Shown: positions 21,603 to 33,766, numbered from the stretch's first letter. The stretch is 64,000 nt of DNA from Nissabacter sp. SGAir0207 (GCF_005491205.1 NZ_CP028035.1:3100001-3164000); one strand, 5' to 3'. The notes: a model not told the origin generated them from the sequence alone. A program made the numbers and translations.

Positions 21603-24350
21603 ATGACCAAATATAGCCTTCGCGCACGGATGATGATTTTGATCCTGGCGCCGACCCTGTTGATCGGCCTGCTGCTCAGCACCTTCTTTGTGGTCCACCG
21701 GTACAATGAGTTGCAGGATCAGCTGGTGGATGCCGGTGCTGGCATCATTGAGCCGCTGGCGGTCGCCAGCGAGTATGGCATGACCTTCAATAACCGCGAG
21801 TCGGTGCGCCAGTTGGTGAGCCTGCTGCACCGCCGCCACTCTGACATCGTGCGCTCGATTACGGTGTTTGACCGCGACAACCGGCTGTTCGTCACCTCCA
21901 ACTCCCACCGCAACTACACCCAGCTGCAGATCAGCCAGGGCACGCCGATGCCCACGGAACTGATGGTGAGCCGCATTGGCGACGAGCTGATCCTGCGCAC
22001 GCCGATCACCCCGGAGGAGAGCGCGCCGGACGAGAGCGACAACGCGCCCGCGCTGAAAACCGACAACCTCGGCTACATTGCCATTGAACTGGATCTCAAC
22101 TCGGTGCGCCTTCAGCAGTATAAAGAGGTGTTTGTCGCCACCCTGCTGCTGGTGCTCAGCCTCTGCATCGCCATCCTGTTCGCCTACCGGCTGATGCGCG
22201 ACGTCACCGGCCCAATCCGCAACATGGTCAACACCGTTGACCGCATCCGCCGCGGCCAGCTCGACAGCCGGGTGGAGGGCTACATGTTGGGCGAGCTGGA
22301 CATGCTGAAAAACGGCATCAACTCGATGGCGATGTCTTTGACCGCCTACCATGAGGAGATGCAGCAGAATATCGATCAGGCCACCTCTGACCTGCGCGAG
22401 ACGCTGGAGCAGATGGAGATCCAGAACGTCGAGCTGGATCTGGCGAAGAAGCGTGCCCAGGAGGCAGCGCGCATCAAGTCCGAGTTTTTGGCCAACATGT
22501 CCCATGAGCTGCGCACCCCGCTCAATGGCGTGATTGGCTTCACCCGCCAGACGCTGAAGACCCCACTGACGCCGACCCAGAGCGACTACCTGCAAACCAT
22601 TGAGCGCTCCGCCAACAACCTGCTGACCATCATCAATGACGTGCTCGACTTCTCGAAGCTGGAGGCTGGCAAGCTGGTGCTGGAGCACATCCCGTTCGCC
22701 CTGCGCGAGACGCTGGACGAGGTGGTGGTGCTGCTGGCGCACTCCGCCCATGAGAAGGGGCTGGAGCTAACGCTGAACGTGCAGAACAACGTGCCGGAGC
22801 AGGTGATCGGCGACCCGCTGCGCCTGCAACAGGTGGTGACCAACCTGCTCGGCAACGCCATCAAGTTCACCGAGACCGGCAATATCGACATCAACGTCGA
22901 GCTGCGCTCCCATGACAACATGAAGGCGGAGCTGGAGGTGCAGATCCACGACACCGGCATCGGCATCTCCGAGCGCCAGCAGTCGCAGCTGTTCCAGGCC
23001 TTCCGTCAGGCGGATGCCAGCATCTCGCGCCGCCACGGCGGCACCGGGCTGGGGCTGGTGATCACCCAAAAGCTGGTCAAGGAGATGGGGGGCGACATCA
23101 GCTTCTACAGCCAGCTTAACCGCGGCTCCACCTTCTGGTTCCACATCAACATTGAGCTGAACGACAACTTCCTGCCCAGCCCGCAGCCGATGGCACCATT
23201 GCAGGGCAAGCGACTGGCCTACGTCGAGGCCAACGACGCCGCCGCCAAGGCGACGCTGGAGATCCTCGCCACCACGCCGCTGGAGATCACCTACGCCTCG
23301 CTGCTTACCCAACTGCCGGAAGAGCACTTTGACATCCTGCTGATTGGCGTGCCGCTGAAGAAGCGCCACATGCTGCGTGAGTACAAGCAGCGGATGCCGA
23401 GCATCGTGGCGCTGGCCGACCGGGTGATCATGGCGCTCCCCTCGCAGTTGCAGATTGACGCCGAGGCGCTCAAGCAGCTGGGCGTGCAGGGTTGCCTGAT
23501 CAAGCCCATCTCCAGCGTGCGCCTGCTGCCGCTGCTGCTGGATGACCGCCAAGCCGGGCTGCTCGGCAACAAGCCGCCGCGCCTGCCGCTGACGGTGATG
23601 GCGGTGGATGACAACCCGGCCAACCTGAAGCTGATCGGCACCCTGCTGGAGGAGCTGGTGGAGGAGGTGCTGCTGTGTGACAGCGGGGTGGATGCGCTGG
23701 CGCTGGCGCGCGAACAGACGCTGGATGTGATTTTGATGGACATCCAGATGCCGGAGATTGACGGCATTCGCGCCGCCGAACTGATCCACCAGCTGCCGCA
23801 GCACAGCCAGACGCCGATCATCGCCGTTACCGCCCACTCGCTGGCTGGCGAGCGCGAGCACTTGCTGGCGGCTGGCATGACCGACTATCTGGCGAAGCCG
23901 ATCGATGAGGCGATGCTGAAACGGGTGCTGGCGCGCTACCACGCGCCGGAGGTGGAGCCGCTCGAGCCAGCGGCGCTGGTCATCAGCCCTACCGCGGGCG
24001 ATCCGCTGCCCTCGCTGGATTGGGATCTGGCGCTGCGCCAGTCCGCCAATAAAGAGGATCTGGCGCGCGATCTGTTGCAGATGTTGATCGACTTCCTGCC
24101 GCAGGTCAGCGAGCGGGTGCAGGCGGTGCTGGACGGCGCCAACGATGACACCATTCAGGCGCTGATCCACAAGCTGCACGGCAGTTGCAGCTACAGCGGC
24201 GTACCGCGCCTCAAGCACCTCTGTTTCTATCTGGAGCAGCAGTTGCGCCAGCACGCCAGCCCGCTGTCACTGGAGCCGGAGTGGCTGGAGTTGCTGGATG
24301 AGATTGAAAACGTCACCAACGCGGCGAAGATCCAGCTACGCGGCGGCTGA
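21603..24350 (+). CDS. barA: Hybrid sensor histidine kinase BarA
   Basis: BarA feeds phosphate to the response regulator UvrY, which drives the Csr small RNAs and carbon-flux switches. The 915-residue protein has an N-terminal membrane helix (about 9-30), a periplasmic loop, a second helix (about 175-195), HAMP, a HisKA domain with His301 ([12 protein letters not shown]), the ATPase domain, a receiver domain with Asp713 ([10 protein letters not shown]), and a C-terminal HPt domain with His859 ([12 protein letters not shown]). All phosphorelay residues are intact. It is divergent from rlmD across 60 bp and ends 5 bp from cdaR, tail to tail. Confidence 0.97.
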   Translation: MTKYSLRARMMILILAPTLLIGLLLSTFFVVHRYNELQDQLVDAGAGIIEPLAVASEYGMTFNNRESVRQLVSLLHRRHSDIVRSITVFDRDNRLFVTSNSHRNYTQLQISQGTPMPTELMVSRIGDELILRTPITPEESAPDESDNAPALKTDNLGYIAIELDLNSVRLQQYKEVFVATLLLVLSLCIAILFAYRLMRDVTGPIRNMVNTVDRIRRGQLDSRVEGYMLGELDMLKNGINSMAMSLTAYHEEMQQNIDQATSDLRETLEQMEIQNVELDLAKKRAQEAARIKSEFLANMSHELRTPLNGVIGFTRQTLKTPLTPTQSDYLQTIERSANNLLTIINDVLDFSKLEAGKLVLEHIPFALRETLDEVVVLLAHSAHEKGLELTLNVQNNVPEQVIGDPLRLQQVVTNLLGNAIKFTETGNIDINVELRSHDNMKAELEVQIHDTGIGISERQQSQLFQAFRQADASISRRHGGTGLGLVITQKLVKEMGGDISFYSQLNRGSTFWFHINIELNDNFLPSPQPMAPLQGKRLAYVEANDAAAKATLEILATTPLEITYASLLTQLPEEHFDILLIGVPLKKRHMLREYKQRMPSIVALADRVIMALPSQLQIDAEALKQLGVQGCLIKPISSVRLLPLLLDDRQAGLLGNKPPRLPLTVMAVDDNPANLKLIGTLLEELVEEVLLCDSGVDALALAREQTLDVILMDIQMPEIDGIRAAELIHQLPQHSQTPIIAVTAHSLAGEREHLLAAGMTDYLAKPIDEAMLKRVLARYHAPEVEPLEPAALVISPTAGDPLPSLDWDLALRQSANKEDLARDLLQMLIDFLPQVSERVQAVLDGANDDTIQALIHKLHGSCSYSGVPRLKHLCFYLEQQLRQHASPLSLEPEWLELLDEIENVTNAAKIQLRGG

Positions 24351-24355
24351 GCCGA

Positions 24356-25501
24356 TCACTCGGGCTGGGGGGCCTCCAGTTGCAGCGCCACATAGAGCAG
24401 CAGCCGGTGGTCAAAGCGGGTAAGGTCGAGGCCGGTCACGTCGGCGATGCGGTTGAGGCGGTACTCAAGCGTATTGCGATGGATAAACAGCGCGCGCGCC
24501 GCCGCGCCGGGCTGCACGTCGTGGGCGAACCAGGCGCGCAGCGTGCGCCGCAGCAGGCCATTGCTGTCCGCCTCCCGCAGGCGCGCCAAGGGTTGCGCCA
24601 GCTCCTCGGCCTGCCAGCCATCGCGCAGGCTGTCGAGCAGCACCGGCAGCCGCAGATCCGGGTAGAAGTAGCCGCGCTGCGCTGGCAGACGCTGCTTGCC
24701 CACCGCCAGCGTCGCACGGGCCGTGCGGTAGGATCGAGCGATGCCGCCGGGGCCGCTGAAGCCGTTGCCGAGCGCCAACCGCACCTCCAGCCCCTGCGCC
24801 GCCGCGCGCGCCAATAGTGCCTCCATCCGCGCCCGCAGCGCATCGCCACGCGCCTCCCCCTCCGGCGCAGGCACCAGCCACACCAGCTCATGCAGTGACA
24901 CCAGCGCCAGCAACGGCTCCCGCCCCGGCGCGGCGAGCAGCGCCTGCATCTCGTGCAGCGCGCTGCCAGCGTCTGGCCCCTGCCCCTCCACCTCAATCAG
25001 CGCCACCGCCCACGGCTGGTCAAGGTTGACCCCCAGCCGCTGCGCCCACTCCGCCAAAGAGGACGTCCCGCCCTCCGCCCGGATCAGGTTGAGCACCAGC
25101 TCCTCCCGCAGGCGGCTGTCGCGCGCCAGCAGTTGCTGCAACCGGGCCTGCTCCAGCATCATTTCGGCGGTCATGCTGACCAGCTGGCCGTAACGGCGCA
25201 GCGTCTCTGGCTCGCCGCTCAGCCCCACCGCGCCGACAATCTCGCCATCGATGCGCAGCGGTAAATTCACCCCCGGCCGCACGCCGTGCAGCCCACGCGC
25301 CACGGCGGAATCGATCTCCACCCGCCGCCCCTGCGCGATCGCCAGCAGCGCCCCCTCATGCAGCTCACCGAGCCGCTGCGGATCGCCACTGCCGATGATG
25401 CGCCCACGCCCATCCATCACGTTGACATTGCTGTCGATGATCTGCATGGTGCGGGAGACGATCTCCTGCGCCATGCCCGCTTCCAATTGATATGCCGCCA
25501 T
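24356..25501 (-). CDS. cdaR: Carbohydrate diacid regulator CdaR (PucR family)
   Basis: CdaR activates glucarate, galactarate and glycerate use in E. coli. The 381-residue protein has an N-terminal sugar-diacid-recognition domain (about 1-135) and a C-terminal PucR-type HTH (AARALFIHRNTLEYRLNRI). The frame extends 46 codons upstream; MAAYQLEAGMAQEIV is chosen because it matches the family start. None of its E. coli target genes (gud, gar) is nearby. It sits beside degP as in E. coli, but beside barA on the other side. Confidence 0.93.
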   Translation of the reverse strand: MAAYQLEAGMAQEIVSRTMQIIDSNVNVMDGRGRIIGSGDPQRLGELHEGALLAIAQGRRVEIDSAVARGLHGVRPGVNLPLRIDGEIVGAVGLSGEPETLRRYGQLVSMTAEMMLEQARLQQLLARDSRLREELVLNLIRAEGGTSSLAEWAQRLGVNLDQPWAVALIEVEGQGPDAGSALHEMQALLAAPGREPLLALVSLHELVWLVPAPEGEARGDALRARMEALLARAAAQGLEVRLALGNGFSGPGGIARSYRTARATLAVGKQRLPAQRGYFYPDLRLPVLLDSLRDGWQAEELAQPLARLREADSNGLLRRTLRAWFAHDVQPGAAARALFIHRNTLEYRLNRIADVTGLDLTRFDHRLLLYVALQLEAPQPE

Positions 25502-25661
25502 CTGCTCCCTCCGCTGACCTGACCTGTCTGGCAGCATACGCCGCCGCACGCCACGCCGCCTTGTGCAAACGCACAAAATGCACGCAGTGGATAAAATAAG
25601 CGATGACAACGGAATGAAAGGCGATTTTAGGCGCGGCAAAAATAATGACCGCTACAGACGT

Positions 25662-25686
25662 AAAAAAGGCACGGTCTCCCGTGCCT
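25662..25686 (-). terminator. degP terminator
   Basis: Stem AGGCACGG/CCGTGCCT with loop GAGA and a T-run on the minus strand, 27 bp past the degP stop. Confidence 0.85.
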
Positions 25687-25712
25687 GTTAAATCGTGTGG
25701 ATCGTCAGGATC

Positions 25713-27161
<1,449 letters not shown>

Positions 27162-27225
27162 GCGTCTGTATCTCTTTAATTTATTGATGCGACAAGAACA
27201 ATACTGACTGTGCAGCCATGCTGAG

Positions 27226-27253
27226 TAAGATGTAATTAACCACCTTAAGTTCA
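27226..27253 (-). promoter_or_regulatory. Probable sigma-E promoter of degP
   Basis: On the minus strand TGAACTT (27253-27247) is followed after exactly 16 bp by TCTTA (27230-27226), 64 bp upstream of the degP ATG. This fits the sigma-E form (GGAACTT, 16 bp, TCTGA) known for E. coli degP, with one mismatch in each element. Confidence 0.6.
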
Positions 27254-27315
27254 CTGGCGTCGATTCAGCAATGGTAAAAAAGTGTTCAACGCCTTTACAA
27301 AAGAACAGATTTTAA

Positions 27316-28836
27316 TCACTCCGCCGCCGCCAGCCGCCGGTACTCATCATAGGCATGGAGATCGGTCATGCCGCTGATGTAATCCTGGATCAAACGCGCG
27401 CGGTAGTAGTACTCCCACACCGGCTGCTCCGCCTCTGGCAGCGTGGCCAGCTGGTTCACCGCCTGATTGTAGGTCAGCCGGTATTTGGCGGTAAGCTTGT
27501 GCAGCAGGCGTGTCTCAATCGGGTAGCGGCGGTGGGTATCCTGCTCGTTGAGCTGGCGGAAATCCTCCCACGGCATCTCCAGCAGCGGGCTGTAGATATC
27601 CAGCAGGCCGCTGATCACCCGGTAGCCCTGCAACTCCAGCTCCTCCACCTCATGGTGGTTGAACACCCGGCGGAAGGCAACGGTCTTGAACACCTCCAGC
27701 AGCCGGTTGGCCTGGCTCTCATCCTCCAGCAGCGCCTGATTCAACGTCCCCTCATACACCTGCGGCAGGTTATCGATGAAGCGCTGCGCGGCATGGGGCA
27801 CCAGCCGTTTGACGGTCTGCACCCGCAACTCCATAAAGAAGTAGTCGATGGGGTGGCGATAGTCGCGCGCGGCCGCCATCTTTTTATAGGCGGTGCCCAC
27901 CACCAGATCAAACAGGTCGCCGGCCTGCGCGCTGCCCCACTCCTGTTGCAGGTGGTGGTAGAGCTGGTCAACGGTGAAGATCTTCTTCTCCACCGCATCC
28001 TCCAGATCGGCGATGCAGTAGGAGATATCATCCGCCGCTTCCATGATGTAGGTGAGCGGGAAACGCTGGAATTCGCCCAGATCCAGCGCCGTGCGCAGCT
28101 GGTGGATCTGCGGCTCCTCCGCCAGATAGTAGCCCGGCTTCTTCATCAGATAACTGTATGGCTCCGGCACCGGCCCGGCCCAGTAGGCGGGGCGGGTATA
28201 CTTCAGGATGCAGGCCACCTGGGTGTGCGTGAGGTTGAGGCGCAGCAGGCTGAACACCAGCCGGATGGCCTGTGCGTTGCCCTCAAAGTGGCTGAGATCG
28301 TGGCGAATGCGGCTACGCAGCGCATTGAGCGTCTCCTCCCCGGCGCGCAGCCGCAAAAACGGTACCGGGCAGGTATCCTCCGCGCCGGGCGCGCAGTCGG
28401 CCACCCGCATCCGTCGGCCGAACCAGTCATTGAGGGCGGACTCACCGAAGTGGCCGAACGGCGGGTTACCGATGTCATGCATCAGGCAGGCCATCTCCAC
28501 CACGCTCTCAAACGGGGCCACCAGCCGCTCCAGCCCGAGCGCTGCCAGCCGGTCAGCCTTGCCAAGGCGGTGCAGGATCTCTTTCGCGATGTGCCGCCCG
28601 ACCTGCTGCACCTCCAGCGAGTGGGTCAACCGGCTGCGCACCGCCGCGTTGCGCTCCAGCGGGAAGACCTGCGTCTTCTGCTGCAACCGGCGGATGGCCG
28701 CCGAGTTGATGATGCGCCCGCGATCGCTCTCGAACTGGCGCACAATGTCATAGGCGTCCAGCTCCTCCAGCACCTGCCGCTGCGGTCTGAAGGGGCGCTC
28801 CACGCTGAATTTTTTACGAAAATCAATTGCCGCCAT
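27316..28836 (-). CDS. dgt: dGTP triphosphohydrolase Dgt
   Basis: Dgt cleaves dGTP to deoxyguanosine and triphosphate. The 506-residue protein carries the HD-domain metal motif [16 protein letters not shown] and the N-terminal [20 protein letters not shown] typical of enterobacterial Dgt. The frame extends 10 codons upstream; [10 protein letters not shown] is taken as start by family similarity. It is divergent from mtnN across 120 bp. Confidence 0.96.
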   Translation of the reverse strand: MAAIDFRKKFSVERPFRPQRQVLEELDAYDIVRQFESDRGRIINSAAIRRLQQKTQVFPLERNAAVRSRLTHSLEVQQVGRHIAKEILHRLGKADRLAALGLERLVAPFESVVEMACLMHDIGNPPFGHFGESALNDWFGRRMRVADCAPGAEDTCPVPFLRLRAGEETLNALRSRIRHDLSHFEGNAQAIRLVFSLLRLNLTHTQVACILKYTRPAYWAGPVPEPYSYLMKKPGYYLAEEPQIHQLRTALDLGEFQRFPLTYIMEAADDISYCIADLEDAVEKKIFTVDQLYHHLQQEWGSAQAGDLFDLVVGTAYKKMAAARDYRHPIDYFFMELRVQTVKRLVPHAAQRFIDNLPQVYEGTLNQALLEDESQANRLLEVFKTVAFRRVFNHHEVEELELQGYRVISGLLDIYSPLLEMPWEDFRQLNEQDTHRRYPIETRLLHKLTAKYRLTYNQAVNQLATLPEAEQPVWEYYYRARLIQDYISGMTDLHAYDEYRRLAAAE

Positions 28837-28956
28837 GCTGTTCCCCCGCCGCAGGACGCGGCCCATTACGCATTATCTCTGGCTTTTAGCCATGATAGAC
28901 TACTCGACCACAGGAAAATGCGAAATCGTCCTCCACCTTTATCAGCGAGTATCTCT

Positions 28957-29658
28957 ATGAAAGTTGGCATCATCGGCGCAATGGAGCAGGAAGTCACCCT
29001 GCTGCGCGACAAGATCGAAAACCGTCAGACCCTGCAACGCGCCGGCTGCGAAATCTACACCGGCACGCTGCATGGCGTGGAGGTGGCCCTGCTCAAATCG
29101 GGCATCGGCAAGGTCTCCGCCGCGATGGGCACCACCCTGCTGCTGGAGCACTGCCGCCCGGACGTGGTGATCAACACCGGTTCCGCCGGTGGCCTGGCCC
29201 CGACCCTGAAAGTGGGCGACATCGTGGTCTCTGACGAAGTGCGCTACCACGATGCCGACGTCACCGCCTTCGGCTATGCGCCGGGCCAGATGGCTGGCTG
29301 CCCGGCGGCCTTCACCGCCGACGGCGAGCTGATTGCGCTGGCCGAACGCTGCATCAGCGATCTGGGCCTGAACGCGGTGCGCGGGCTGGTGTGCAGCGGC
29401 GACGCCTTCATCAATGGCGCCGAGCCGCTGGCCCGCATCCGCACGACCTTCCCGCAGGTGGCGGCCGTAGAGATGGAAGCGGCGGCCATCGGCCACGTCT
29501 GCCACCTGTTCGGCACCCCGTTCGTGGTGGTGCGCGCCATCTCCGACGTGGCGGATCAGGCTTCCCACCTGAGCTTCGAGGAGTTTCTGGTGGTGGCGGC
29601 CGAGCAGTCCACGCGCATGGTGGACGCCATGCTTCAGGCGCTGGCGTCGCGCGGCTGA
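28957..29658 (+). CDS. mtnN: 5'-methylthioadenosine/S-adenosylhomocysteine nucleosidase
   Basis: MtnN (Pfs) splits methylthioadenosine and S-adenosylhomocysteine, the latter feeding LuxS-type autoinducer-2 production and methyl recycling. The protein begins [13 protein letters not shown]; it has NTGSAGGL near residue 75, the [12 protein letters not shown] segment near residue 171 and catalytic-type Asp in RAISDVAD near residue 197. Length 233 residues. A long in-frame extension upstream runs antisense to dgt and is not real. Its stop overlaps the btuF start (TGATG). Confidence 0.97.
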   Translation: MKVGIIGAMEQEVTLLRDKIENRQTLQRAGCEIYTGTLHGVEVALLKSGIGKVSAAMGTTLLLEHCRPDVVINTGSAGGLAPTLKVGDIVVSDEVRYHDADVTAFGYAPGQMAGCPAAFTADGELIALAERCISDLGLNAVRGLVCSGDAFINGAEPLARIRTTFPQVAAVEMEAAAIGHVCHLFGTPFVVVRAISDVADQASHLSFEEFLVVAAEQSTRMVDAMLQALASRG

Positions 29659-30500
29659 TGCGGCTGTTCGCTTCCCTCAAGGCACTGCTGTTGGCAGTGC
29701 CTTTTTTTATCGCGACAGCGCAGGCCGCCCCGGCGCAGCGGGTGGTGGCGCTGGCCCCCAACCTGACCGAGCTGGCCTACGCCGCCGGGCTGGGGCCGAA
29801 ATTGGTGGCCGCCAGTGAGTACGCCGACTACCCGCCCGCGGCCAAGGCGCTGGAGCGGGTCGCCAACTGGCAGGGGATCAACCTGGAGCGCATCGTCGCG
29901 CTGAAGCCCGATCTGGTGCTGGCGTGGCGCGGCGGCAACCCGCAGCGCGCCCTCGACCAGCTGGCGTCGCTGGGGATCCCGGTGATCACCCTCGATCCGC
30001 AGAGCATTGAGCAGGTGGCAGAGACGCTGGAGCGGCTCGCTGGCTACAGCGACCAGCCAGCTCTGGGCAAACAGGCCGCCGCGCAGTTGCGCCAGCAGCG
30101 GGAGGCGTTGCGCCAGCAGTACGCACGCGCCACCCCGCTGCCGGTGCTGTTGCAGTTTGGCACCCGGCCGCTGTTCACCGCCGCCGCTGACACCCTCCAG
30201 AGCGAGATCGTGACGCTGTGCGGCGCGCGCAATGTGTTTGCCGACAGCCGGATGCCGTGGCCGCAGGTGAGCCGCGAACAGGTGCTGATGCGCCACCCGG
30301 CGGCGATCGTCACCCCCGGTGAGGCGGCGCAGCAGCAGGCGGTCAGCGCCTTCTGGCGGCCGCAGTTGACGGTGCCGGTGATCGCCGTCAATTCTGACTG
30401 GTTCAGCCGCGCTGGCCCGCGTATTATGCTGGCCGCACAGCAGCTCTGCCCACAGCTGGCGGCGCTGCCGGATCCCACTTCTGCGCGGAACGATCGTTGA
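29658..30500 (+). CDS. btuF: Periplasmic vitamin B12-binding protein BtuF
   Basis: BtuF delivers cobalamin to the BtuCD importer. The 280-residue protein starts with a signal peptide ([17 protein letters not shown], cleaved near AQA) and has the class III binding-protein fold with [17 protein letters not shown] at the mature N-terminus. Start and coupling come from the TGATG overlap with mtnN. BtuC and BtuD are not in this window. Confidence 0.95.
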   Translation: MRLFASLKALLLAVPFFIATAQAAPAQRVVALAPNLTELAYAAGLGPKLVAASEYADYPPAAKALERVANWQGINLERIVALKPDLVLAWRGGNPQRALDQLASLGIPVITLDPQSIEQVAETLERLAGYSDQPALGKQAAAQLRQQREALRQQYARATPLPVLLQFGTRPLFTAAADTLQSEIVTLCGARNVFADSRMPWPQVSREQVLMRHPAAIVTPGEAAQQQAVSAFWRPQLTVPVIAVNSDWFSRAGPRIMLAAQQLCPQLAALPDPTSARNDR

Positions 30501-30501
30501 T

Positions 30502-31122
30502 ATGTTGCTCTCAATTCTGGATATCTTAGGCACCGCGGTATTCGCCATCTCGGGCGTATTGCTGGCGGGCAAACTGCGGATGGACCCCTTCGGCGTCCTG
30601 GTGCTGGGCGTGGTGACGGCGGTCGGTGGCGGCACCATCCGTGACATGGCGCTGGCGCATGGCCCGGTGTTCTGGGTGCGCGATCCCACCGATCTGGTGG
30701 TGGCGATGCTCACCTGCCTGCTCACCATCCTGCTGGTGCGCCAGCCGCGCCGCCTGCCGAAGTGGGTGCTGCCGGTGCTGGACGCGGTCGGCCTGGCGGT
30801 GTTTGTCGGCATCGGCGTCAACAAGGCGTTCGCCGCGGGCACTGGCCCGCTGGTGGCGGTCTGCATGGGGGTGATTACCGGCGTCGGCGGTGGCATCATC
30901 CGCGACATTCTGGCGCGTGAGATCCCGATGATCCTGCGTACCGAGATCTACGCCACCGCCTGCATCGTCGGCGGCATTGCCCACACCCTCGCCTACTCGG
31001 TCTTTGCCATGCCGCTGCCGCAGGCGACGCTGCTGGGCATGGCGATTACGCTGGTGATTCGTCTGGCTGCCATCCGCTGGCACCTGAAGTTGCCGACCTT
31101 TGAGCTGGAAAGCCACGGATAA
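30502..31122 (+). CDS. yadS: YadS, TRIC/UPF0126 family membrane protein
   Basis: This 206-residue protein has about seven hydrophobic helices and two copies of a glycine-rich repeat, AVGGGTIRDM (about 46-55) and GVGGGIIRDI (about 131-140), the hallmark of the duplicated UPF0126/TRIC-like family. Family members are cation channels or glycine-type transporters; the substrate here is unknown. It begins 1 bp after the btuF stop, completing the mtnN-btuF-yadS operon seen in E. coli. Confidence 0.92.
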   Translation: MLLSILDILGTAVFAISGVLLAGKLRMDPFGVLVLGVVTAVGGGTIRDMALAHGPVFWVRDPTDLVVAMLTCLLTILLVRQPRRLPKWVLPVLDAVGLAVFVGIGVNKAFAAGTGPLVAVCMGVITGVGGGIIRDILAREIPMILRTEIYATACIVGGIAHTLAYSVFAMPLPQATLLGMAITLVIRLAAIRWHLKLPTFELESHG

Positions 31123-31444
31123 GCAACTGGCAAATTAATCTTCAACCGGGATGAAATATCAATTAATTATTTATTGATTAAAACATATTCACCCCATCGA
31201 TCGGTTCTGTTATATTCACCGCGTCTGAGCAGCCCGGCCTTTGGCCGGTTGCTCATGCGCCCTGCCGCCGCCACACACTCCCTTTTTGGTCTGTTTTGCG
31301 TCGCGGGTTCCACGTACCGGTAAACCGGTTAACCCTGGGGAGATCCAGATTGGCTAAAGCCAGCGCCCTCCCCTGCCGATACCCTTATCAGGCCGGGGTC
31401 ACCGGCCGGTACGTTGGAGTACTTCAACACCAGGAATACCACCG
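31123..31444 (+). other. 322-bp gap with a long structured leader
   Basis: The first 90 bp are AT-rich and contain a promoter candidate. The remainder is GC-rich with several inverted repeats. The clearest is at 31227-31254, where GAGCA-GCCCGGCC pairs with GGCCGGTTGCTC around a short loop (one bulge). Others involve ACCGGTAAACCGGT (31316-31329) and GGCCGG/CCGGCC near 31390-31410. No ORF with RBS is visible before 31445. Confidence 0.4.
31188..31216 (+). promoter_or_regulatory. Candidate promoter for the 90-aa secreted protein
   Basis: TTCACC (31188-31193) and TATATT (31211-31216) are exactly 17 bp apart in an AT-rich stretch after yadS. The start codon is about 230 bp downstream, so the leader would be long. 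Confidence 0.45.
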
Positions 31445-31717
31445 ATGCGACACCTCCTGTGCAGCGCGCTACTGGCGCTGGGGATTTTGCCGGCAATGGC
31501 CATCGGAAGTCAGGGCGAGGGTGCCCAGGGCGTGATCAATGTCCGTCTGGTGATTGTGCCTCAATGCGCGGTTACCCTGACCGGCAGCACCCCTACGGCC
31601 GAGTGCGGCAGCGATGCCCGCTATCAGCCGGTTATCCGTACCCAAACCTTGAAACAAGAGGCCCATCTGGCGGGCAATGTGGAGCGCACCACCCGGCTTA
31701 TCACGGTTGAATGGTGA
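31445..31717 (+). CDS. Small secreted protein of unknown function (90 aa)
   Basis: The sequence starts with a convincing signal peptide (MRHLLCSALLALGILPAMA, about 19 residues) followed by about 70 mature residues with two cysteines (in VPQCAVTLTG and AECGSD). AGGA lies about 10 nt before the ATG. The INVRLVIVPQC segment near the mature start and the terminal LITVEW resemble first and last strands of spore-coat-U/Csu-type pilin domains, but it is about half their length, so it could be a truncated or minimal version. No partner chaperone or usher is nearby. I do not recognise the family. Confidence 0.5.
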   Translation: MRHLLCSALLALGILPAMAIGSQGEGAQGVINVRLVIVPQCAVTLTGSTPTAECGSDARYQPVIRTQTLKQEAHLAGNVERTTRLITVEW

Positions 31718-31796
31718 GTCAGGACGCTTCGCAGCTACACACAGCAACCTTGTTTTACCCATGCAGTCACGTTTTACCCATAAGAAAAACAGTAAT

Positions 31797-31833
31797 AAAA
31801 AAACCCGTCTGCCACTGGCACACGGGTTTTTTT
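31797..31833. terminator. Bidirectional terminator between the 90-aa gene and erpA
   Basis: A run of A, ACCCGT, an inner TGCCA/TGGCA stem, ACGGGT and a run of T form a strong symmetrical hairpin with U-tracts in both directions. It can serve erpA (minus) and the 90-aa gene (plus). Confidence 0.85.
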
Positions 31834-31849
31834 CTGCCTGACGAACGCC

Positions 31850-32194
31850 TCAGATGCTGAATGAGGAGCCGCAGCCGCAGGTGGTTTTGGCATTCGGGTT
31901 GGTGACGATAAAGCGCGATCCTTCCAGCCCTTCGGTGTAGTCCACCGAACCGCCCACCAGATATTGCAGGCTCATCGGATCGACCACCAGCGCCACGCCA
32001 GCTTTCTCAATGGTCATGTCGCCGTCATTGATCTGATCGTCGAAAGTGAAGCCATACTGGAAACCACTGCAACCACCCCCGGTGATATAGACCCGCAGTT
32101 TCAGGTTCGGGTTCTCTTCGTCAGCAATCAGGTTCTTCACCTTATGTGCTGCCGCCTCAGTAAATTGCAGGGGCAGTGCTACGTCATCACTCAT
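31850..32194 (-). CDS. erpA: Iron-sulfur cluster insertion protein ErpA
   Basis: ErpA is an A-type carrier that delivers Fe-S clusters to targets such as the isoprenoid enzyme IspG. The 114-residue protein has the three conserved cysteines in [11 protein letters not shown] and [10 protein letters not shown]. The frame extends 20 codons upstream; [12 protein letters not shown] gives the exact E. coli length. It lies 84 bp downstream of clcA on the same strand. Confidence 0.97.
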   Translation of the reverse strand: MSDDVALPLQFTEAAAHKVKNLIADEENPNLKLRVYITGGGCSGFQYGFTFDDQINDGDMTIEKAGVALVVDPMSLQYLVGGSVDYTEGLEGSRFIVTNPNAKTTCGCGSSFSI

Positions 32195-32278
32195 CTTTAT
32201 ACTCCCAACCAGTTTCACTTCAGGCCGCACCAATGGCGCCCGAACATCGATCAATTATCTTATACCCGGCTGATACGT

Positions 32279-33703
32279 TCAAGTATTGACCGTCCCGGGG
32301 GCATTTTCTGCGGCGGCGCGCGCCGCCTGCTCACGCTCCTGCCGTTGTAAGGTGCGGGCCAGCAGCGTGGAATACAAGGGCTGGCCGCCAAGAAACTGCG
32401 CCAGCAGCGTCGCGCCGAGGCAGGTGATGATCATAGGCAGGATCAATTGGTAGTTGTCGGTCATCTCCAGCACCAGCACGATGCCGGTCAGCGGCGCGCG
32501 CACCGTGGCGGCAAACAGCGCCCCCATGCCCGCGATGGCGAAAGCGCCCGGCTGCAACCCGTAGTGCGGGAACAGCGCCGCGGCCGCCATGCCGAAAGCG
32601 GTGCCCGCCAGCGTGCCGAGCGCCAGCATCGGCGCGAAGATGCCGCCGGGCGCACCGGAGCAGAAGCAGAGCAGCGTGGTCACGATGCGGCTCAGGAAGA
32701 TAAACAGCAGCATCCCCAGCGTGTAGTGGCCGAGCGCCGCCGCCGGGATCAGGCCAAAGCCGCCGCCCGCCGCCGCCGGCTGGATCAAGCCGAGCAGGCC
32801 GCACACGCCGCCCAGCAGCCCGCCAATCAGCAGGATGCGCCGCAGATTGCCGCCGTGCAGGCGCTGGAACAGATCCTGGATGCGGAAGATCAGCGCATTG
32901 AAGGCCACGCCCACCACCCCGAACAGCATCCCCAGCAGCAGGTAGAGCCAGAGCGTATCGCTGGCGGCCGCCTGTAGCCGACCAATCTGGATCACCGAGG
33001 CCGCGCCGTTAAAGTACTGGTAGACCACGCTGGAGGTGATGACGCCGATAAACACTGCCTTGATGGAGATCAGGCTGTAGCGGAACTGGAGCCGCATCTC
33101 CTCGATGATGAACAGGATGCCCGCCAGCGGCGCGTTGAAGGCCGCCGACAGCCCGGCCGCCGCGCCAGTCGCCAGCAGCGAGTGGCGCGACTCGGCGCTC
33201 TTCAGCCGGAACAGGTCAACCAGCATCTTGCCGACGTTGCCGCCGATCTGCACCGTCGGCCCCTCGCGCCCCAGCACCATGCCCGCGCCGAGGCTGCCCA
33301 TGCCGCCGATGAACTTCACCGGGATCACCCGCCACCAGCGCACCGGGCGCAGCTCCTCCAGCGCCCCCTCAATCTCCGGGATGCCCGATCCCGCCGCCTC
33401 CGGCGCCAGCGTGCGCACCAGCAGGTAGCCGACCATCGCCAGCAGCGCCGACAGCACAAACGCCAGCGGCCACAACAGCCAGACGTGCGCACTCGCCTCC
33501 TGGAGCGCCGCCAGCCGTTGCTGGGTCACCCAGCCGACCGCCCGCTCGAAGCCCACGCCCAGCAGGCCGGTCACCAACCCGACCAGCGCCGCCACCCCCA
33601 AAATCGCCACCGGCGTCTTGTCACGCCGCAGAAATTGCCGTAACACCTCACTGCGCCGCAGACGGGGCGCGGCGGAAAGCTGCCTCTCTTGTTGCGTTAT
33701 CAT
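32279..33703 (-). CDS. clcA: H+/Cl- exchange transporter ClcA
   Basis: ClcA exchanges two chloride ions for one proton across the inner membrane and supports extreme acid resistance. The 474-residue protein has the selectivity-filter motifs [23 protein letters not shown] (gating glutamate) and [14 protein letters not shown], plus the late tyrosine in QPLYST. A GTG codon precedes the ATG; I prefer the ATG. Divergent from hemL, as in E. coli. Confidence 0.96.
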   Translation of the reverse strand: MITQQERQLSAAPRLRRSEVLRQFLRRDKTPVAILGVAALVGLVTGLLGVGFERAVGWVTQQRLAALQEASAHVWLLWPLAFVLSALLAMVGYLLVRTLAPEAAGSGIPEIEGALEELRPVRWWRVIPVKFIGGMGSLGAGMVLGREGPTVQIGGNVGKMLVDLFRLKSAESRHSLLATGAAAGLSAAFNAPLAGILFIIEEMRLQFRYSLISIKAVFIGVITSSVVYQYFNGAASVIQIGRLQAAASDTLWLYLLLGMLFGVVGVAFNALIFRIQDLFQRLHGGNLRRILLIGGLLGGVCGLLGLIQPAAAGGGFGLIPAAALGHYTLGMLLFIFLSRIVTTLLCFCSGAPGGIFAPMLALGTLAGTAFGMAAAALFPHYGLQPGAFAIAGMGALFAATVRAPLTGIVLVLEMTDNYQLILPMIITCLGATLLAQFLGGQPLYSTLLARTLQRQEREQAARAAAENAPGTVNT

Positions 33704-33766
33704 CACGGTCTCGTTTATCAGGATCGGAAATCACCAAAAAGCCCGGCGGATCATACTACTCGATGG

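Noticed and set aside
21543..22751. 400-codon N-terminal extension of rlmD
   Set aside because: It runs antisense to the BarA kinase domains, and RlmD homology starts at 21542.
27355..28956. Long plus-strand open frame continuous with mtnN and antisense to dgt
   Set aside because: mtnN homology begins at 28957; the upstream part is the complement of a clear dgt gene and has no family features.
31414..31710. Alternative frame overlapping the 90-aa secreted protein (98 codons, TTG start)
   Set aside because: No signal peptide or RBS-supported start; the other frame has both.
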